Origin: CAYNST01 sp964434105
GTDB taxonomy: Bacteria > Pseudomonadota > Gammaproteobacteria > Pseudomonadales > Cellvibrionaceae
DNA length: 64,000 nt
Assembly (NCBI GenBank): GCA_964434105.1
Contig: CAYSTJ010000010.1
Span: 1 to 64,000, forward strand
Reading direction: 5' to 3'
The position numbers and the translations under genes were made by a program. Below, one piece after another: positions 63,001 through 64,000 of this stretch; position 1 is the stretch's first letter; each line of letters opens with the position of its first letter. Below the pieces are notes generated by a model. It was not told the DNA's origin. It did no database searches and saw only the letters and a list, made by a program, of their open reading frames with translations.

Positions 63001-64000
63001 ACAGCCCGATTGGCCGACCGGCAGGTCTGTATCGAAGTGGAAGACACGGGTACCGGTATTCCGGAAGCGGAACAGGAGCAGATTTTTTCTGCATTCACGC
63101 AGGTGGAAAGCACCGATAACCGCGAATATGGCGGCACCGGGCTGGGGCTGGCCATTACCCGGCAGTTAATCCATCTGCACGGCGGCAAGCTCCGGGTAAA
63201 ATCCCAGACAGGTCAGGGGTCGGTGTTCTCCTTCAATCTGAAAATCGCCTCGACCGGACCGCAGCATTTGCACAACAGCCCCGAGGCCGTGACAGCAAAA
63301 TCGCTGTCGCGCTTCAGACAGAGCCCGGCAGGTGACGCCTTGCCAATACCCTCATCCACAGATGAGCTGGAGCTGGCGCCCACGCCGGGCGCGCGAGAAT
63401 ATTGCATATTGATAGTCGATGATGACCCGGTTAACCGCATGGTGCTTTCCAGTATTCTGGCGCTACATAATTACCAGACACTGGAAGCCAATTCCGGCAT
63501 GGAGGCCATACAACTGATCGAGCAGGAAGTCCGGATCGACCTCATTATTCTGGATGTGATGATGCCGCGGATGTCGGGTTTTGAAACCTGCATGCGGATT
63601 CGCGTCTTGCGCGCGGTGGAATCGCTTCCCATCCTGTTTCTGACCGCCAAGCACTTTAACGACGATCTGGTGCGTGGCTTTGTCGCGGGGGGCAATGACT
63701 TTCTCACCAAACCCATTGCCAAGAACGAACTGTTATCGCGGGTCAACACCCACTTGCGCCTGTTAACCATCACCCGTAATCTGGCGCGCAGCATTGACGA
63801 ACGCGCCGAAGAGGTAAGCTTCGCCTATCGCCAGCTGCAATGGATTGATGTACTGATTCAGCAGATTAACCACAGCCGCGATAGCAAACAGCTGTTGCAG
63901 CAAACCCTTGATCATCTTGAGGACTTCCTGCCACCCGGGCTGAGCCTGTCCTATTGGCAATATGACGAAGCCCGGGCGAGCTTTGTCTGCCATACCATCA
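60010..64000 (+). CDS. Propeller-type hybrid two-component sensor, intact kinase (partial, runs off right edge)
   Basis: At least 1330 residues, no stop before the window ends. Signal peptide MNQTRGSYTRYLLWLW to AAHA, propeller repeats (35-680; many IWVGT, RYD, SFIEDEYGFIW elements), Y_Y_Y domain (about 735-800), membrane helix (about 815-832), HisKA with H866 in NTSHELRTPLN, HATPase (FINLIGNAIKY, DTGTGIP, GGTGLGLAI), and receiver (about 1131-1245, phospho-acceptor near 1181 in LIILDVMMP). A further coil and a GAF-like start (about 1255 on) continue off the edge. A complete kinase, unlike its divergent neighbour. Confidence 0.93.
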   Translation, partial: MNQTRGSYTRYLLWLWVIMWPVLLNSAAHASSYRFQHLLTTDVRDGDSISASTSIVQDRLGFMWFGGENGLARYDGHLVRIYQANPDTPGAISSSYIWDMVLDQQGVLWVATTNGLNRYDPTFDTFHSYTTRDYPELADNLIRNLAVDSHDNLYIATANGLSILNAQRDEFRSYVHTEDGASLAGNFLRSVFVDRDDRVWVGTNTRGLDRFDPVTETFHHYGHLQESASPSHNSVTAIAQDGRGNIWVGTYGGGVSVLDESRGQFKRYRHDPDQSRSLSGDVVWDIFNDRDNQLWIATASGGVSLYQPASDDFDRIESRLYDAQSLLSDSNRYIFQDREGDMWIGSFPVGINYLNRSSTRIESFFHRPDDSNSPTNGGVLSFLEDSRGRLWIGTEGGLNEYDQKTGKFRRYTRDFNNDYGLRANAVLALEEDVNGDIWVGTWGGGLHRFERSSRRFYHYHPEKGPPGYINSEFVWDILLDHNNDLWVGTETGGLNRYVRETDSFESIALPTGDQEPNSLGFVWTLLEDQKQRLWAGTLGGLVMLDPQTETFKRYQHQPDQPNSLSSNLIAKLYEDSRGRIWIGTQDQGITIFDPAKETFQRLNRQHGLPSQAISSFIEDEYGFIWAATVDGLARIDPGSFSMRSYNKSNGLISNNYNRDASYKDQTGRLYFGGIDGFSVFYPTDLDTIQQAPPVVITGLSILNQPVGIGTPGSPLLQSITRTREISLDHHDSTFSLTFAALSYRSPDRNKFEYMLKGFDKDWIRAFDTNTATYTNIDPGTYYFRVRAANSDGVWNEHGTALRITILPAPWRTWWAYTLYACIGALIVLLFVNTKLRHAELEKEKRVNAKLRKLDQLKDSFLANTSHELRTPLNGIIGLAEALAAGAFGKLNPEVTYNLNMIAISGKRLSALINDILDFSKLSEDRLILKMKPVDLYTLVHGVFALLRTLADNRHIHLINKIPPDLPRVEADENRLQQVFINLIGNAIKYTDAGYVRVTARLADRQVCIEVEDTGTGIPEAEQEQIFSAFTQVESTDNREYGGTGLGLAITRQLIHLHGGKLRVKSQTGQGSVFSFNLKIASTGPQHLHNSPEAVTAKSLSRFRQSPAGDALPIPSSTDELELAPTPGAREYCILIVDDDPVNRMVLSSILALHNYQTLEANSGMEAIQLIEQEVRIDLIILDVMMPRMSGFETCMRIRVLRAVESLPILFLTAKHFNDDLVRGFVAGGNDFLTKPIAKNELLSRVNTHLRLLTITRNLARSIDERAEEVSFAYRQLQWIDVLIQQINHSRDSKQLLQQTLDHLEDFLPPGLSLSYWQYDEARASFVCHTI

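Overview
The window looks like a chromosomal segment of a gammaproteobacterium, mid-50s percent GC by eye. The argH / algZ / algR order recalls Pseudomonas and relatives. The GH10 xylanase and the two very large propeller-type hybrid sensors suggest a polysaccharide-degrading marine lineage such as the Cellvibrionaceae; the lineage is inference. No rRNA, tRNA, CRISPR array or intact insertion sequence was seen.

Layout. 1-7.1 kb is a decayed accessory region: an ISAs1-family transposase remnant, an amidase C-terminal remnant, a 361-residue candidate toxin, two near-duplicate lipoprotein genes each next to scraps of a vanished effector gene, a metallophosphoesterase, a broken old-yellow-enzyme gene, and an apparently intact peptidoglycan-peptidase / exported-partner pair. 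7.3-10.6 kb holds a PH-like membrane protein coupled to a rhomboid protease, and two exported PRC-barrel proteins with a nine-residue beta repeat. 11.0-32.4 kb, all on the minus strand, is a type VI secretion (T6SS) locus. In transcription order it reads hcp, vgrG, DUF6484, an unknown anchored protein, DUF2169, a thiolase-like protein, a DUF4150 PAAR-like protein, a TIGR02270 protein, a TPR/thpR block, then tssC-like, tssE, tssF, tssG and tssH. TssB, TssA and the membrane complex TssJKLM are absent from the window, so the system must be split or incomplete. 32.8-34.5 kb has a second rhomboid and a small CBM48 protein behind a structured leader.

34.5-42.4 kb is the argH-algZ-algR neighbourhood. 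A 283-bp miniature inverted-repeat element supplies the argH stop codon, and a similar terminal repeat overlaps the algZ stop. A periplasmic binding protein gene and a xylanase gene separate algZ from algR. 42.6-55.5 kb holds an acidic unknown protein, a hybrid histidine kinase with an ethylene-receptor-like membrane domain plus a response regulator, an NlpC/P60 lipoprotein overlapping a DUF2059 gene tail to tail, an HPP membrane protein, a SulP transporter coupled to a universal stress protein, a tandem-repeat array, and an RND/MMPL exporter with MlaA. 55.9-64.0 kb holds two divergent propeller hybrid sensors. One has lost its phospho-acceptor histidine; the other is intact and runs off the right edge.

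Together the T6SS genes make a sheath baseplate, ClpV recycling, an Hcp/VgrG tube and spike, and a DUF2169/PAAR loading module. The left-hand region looks like its evolving cargo and immunity store.
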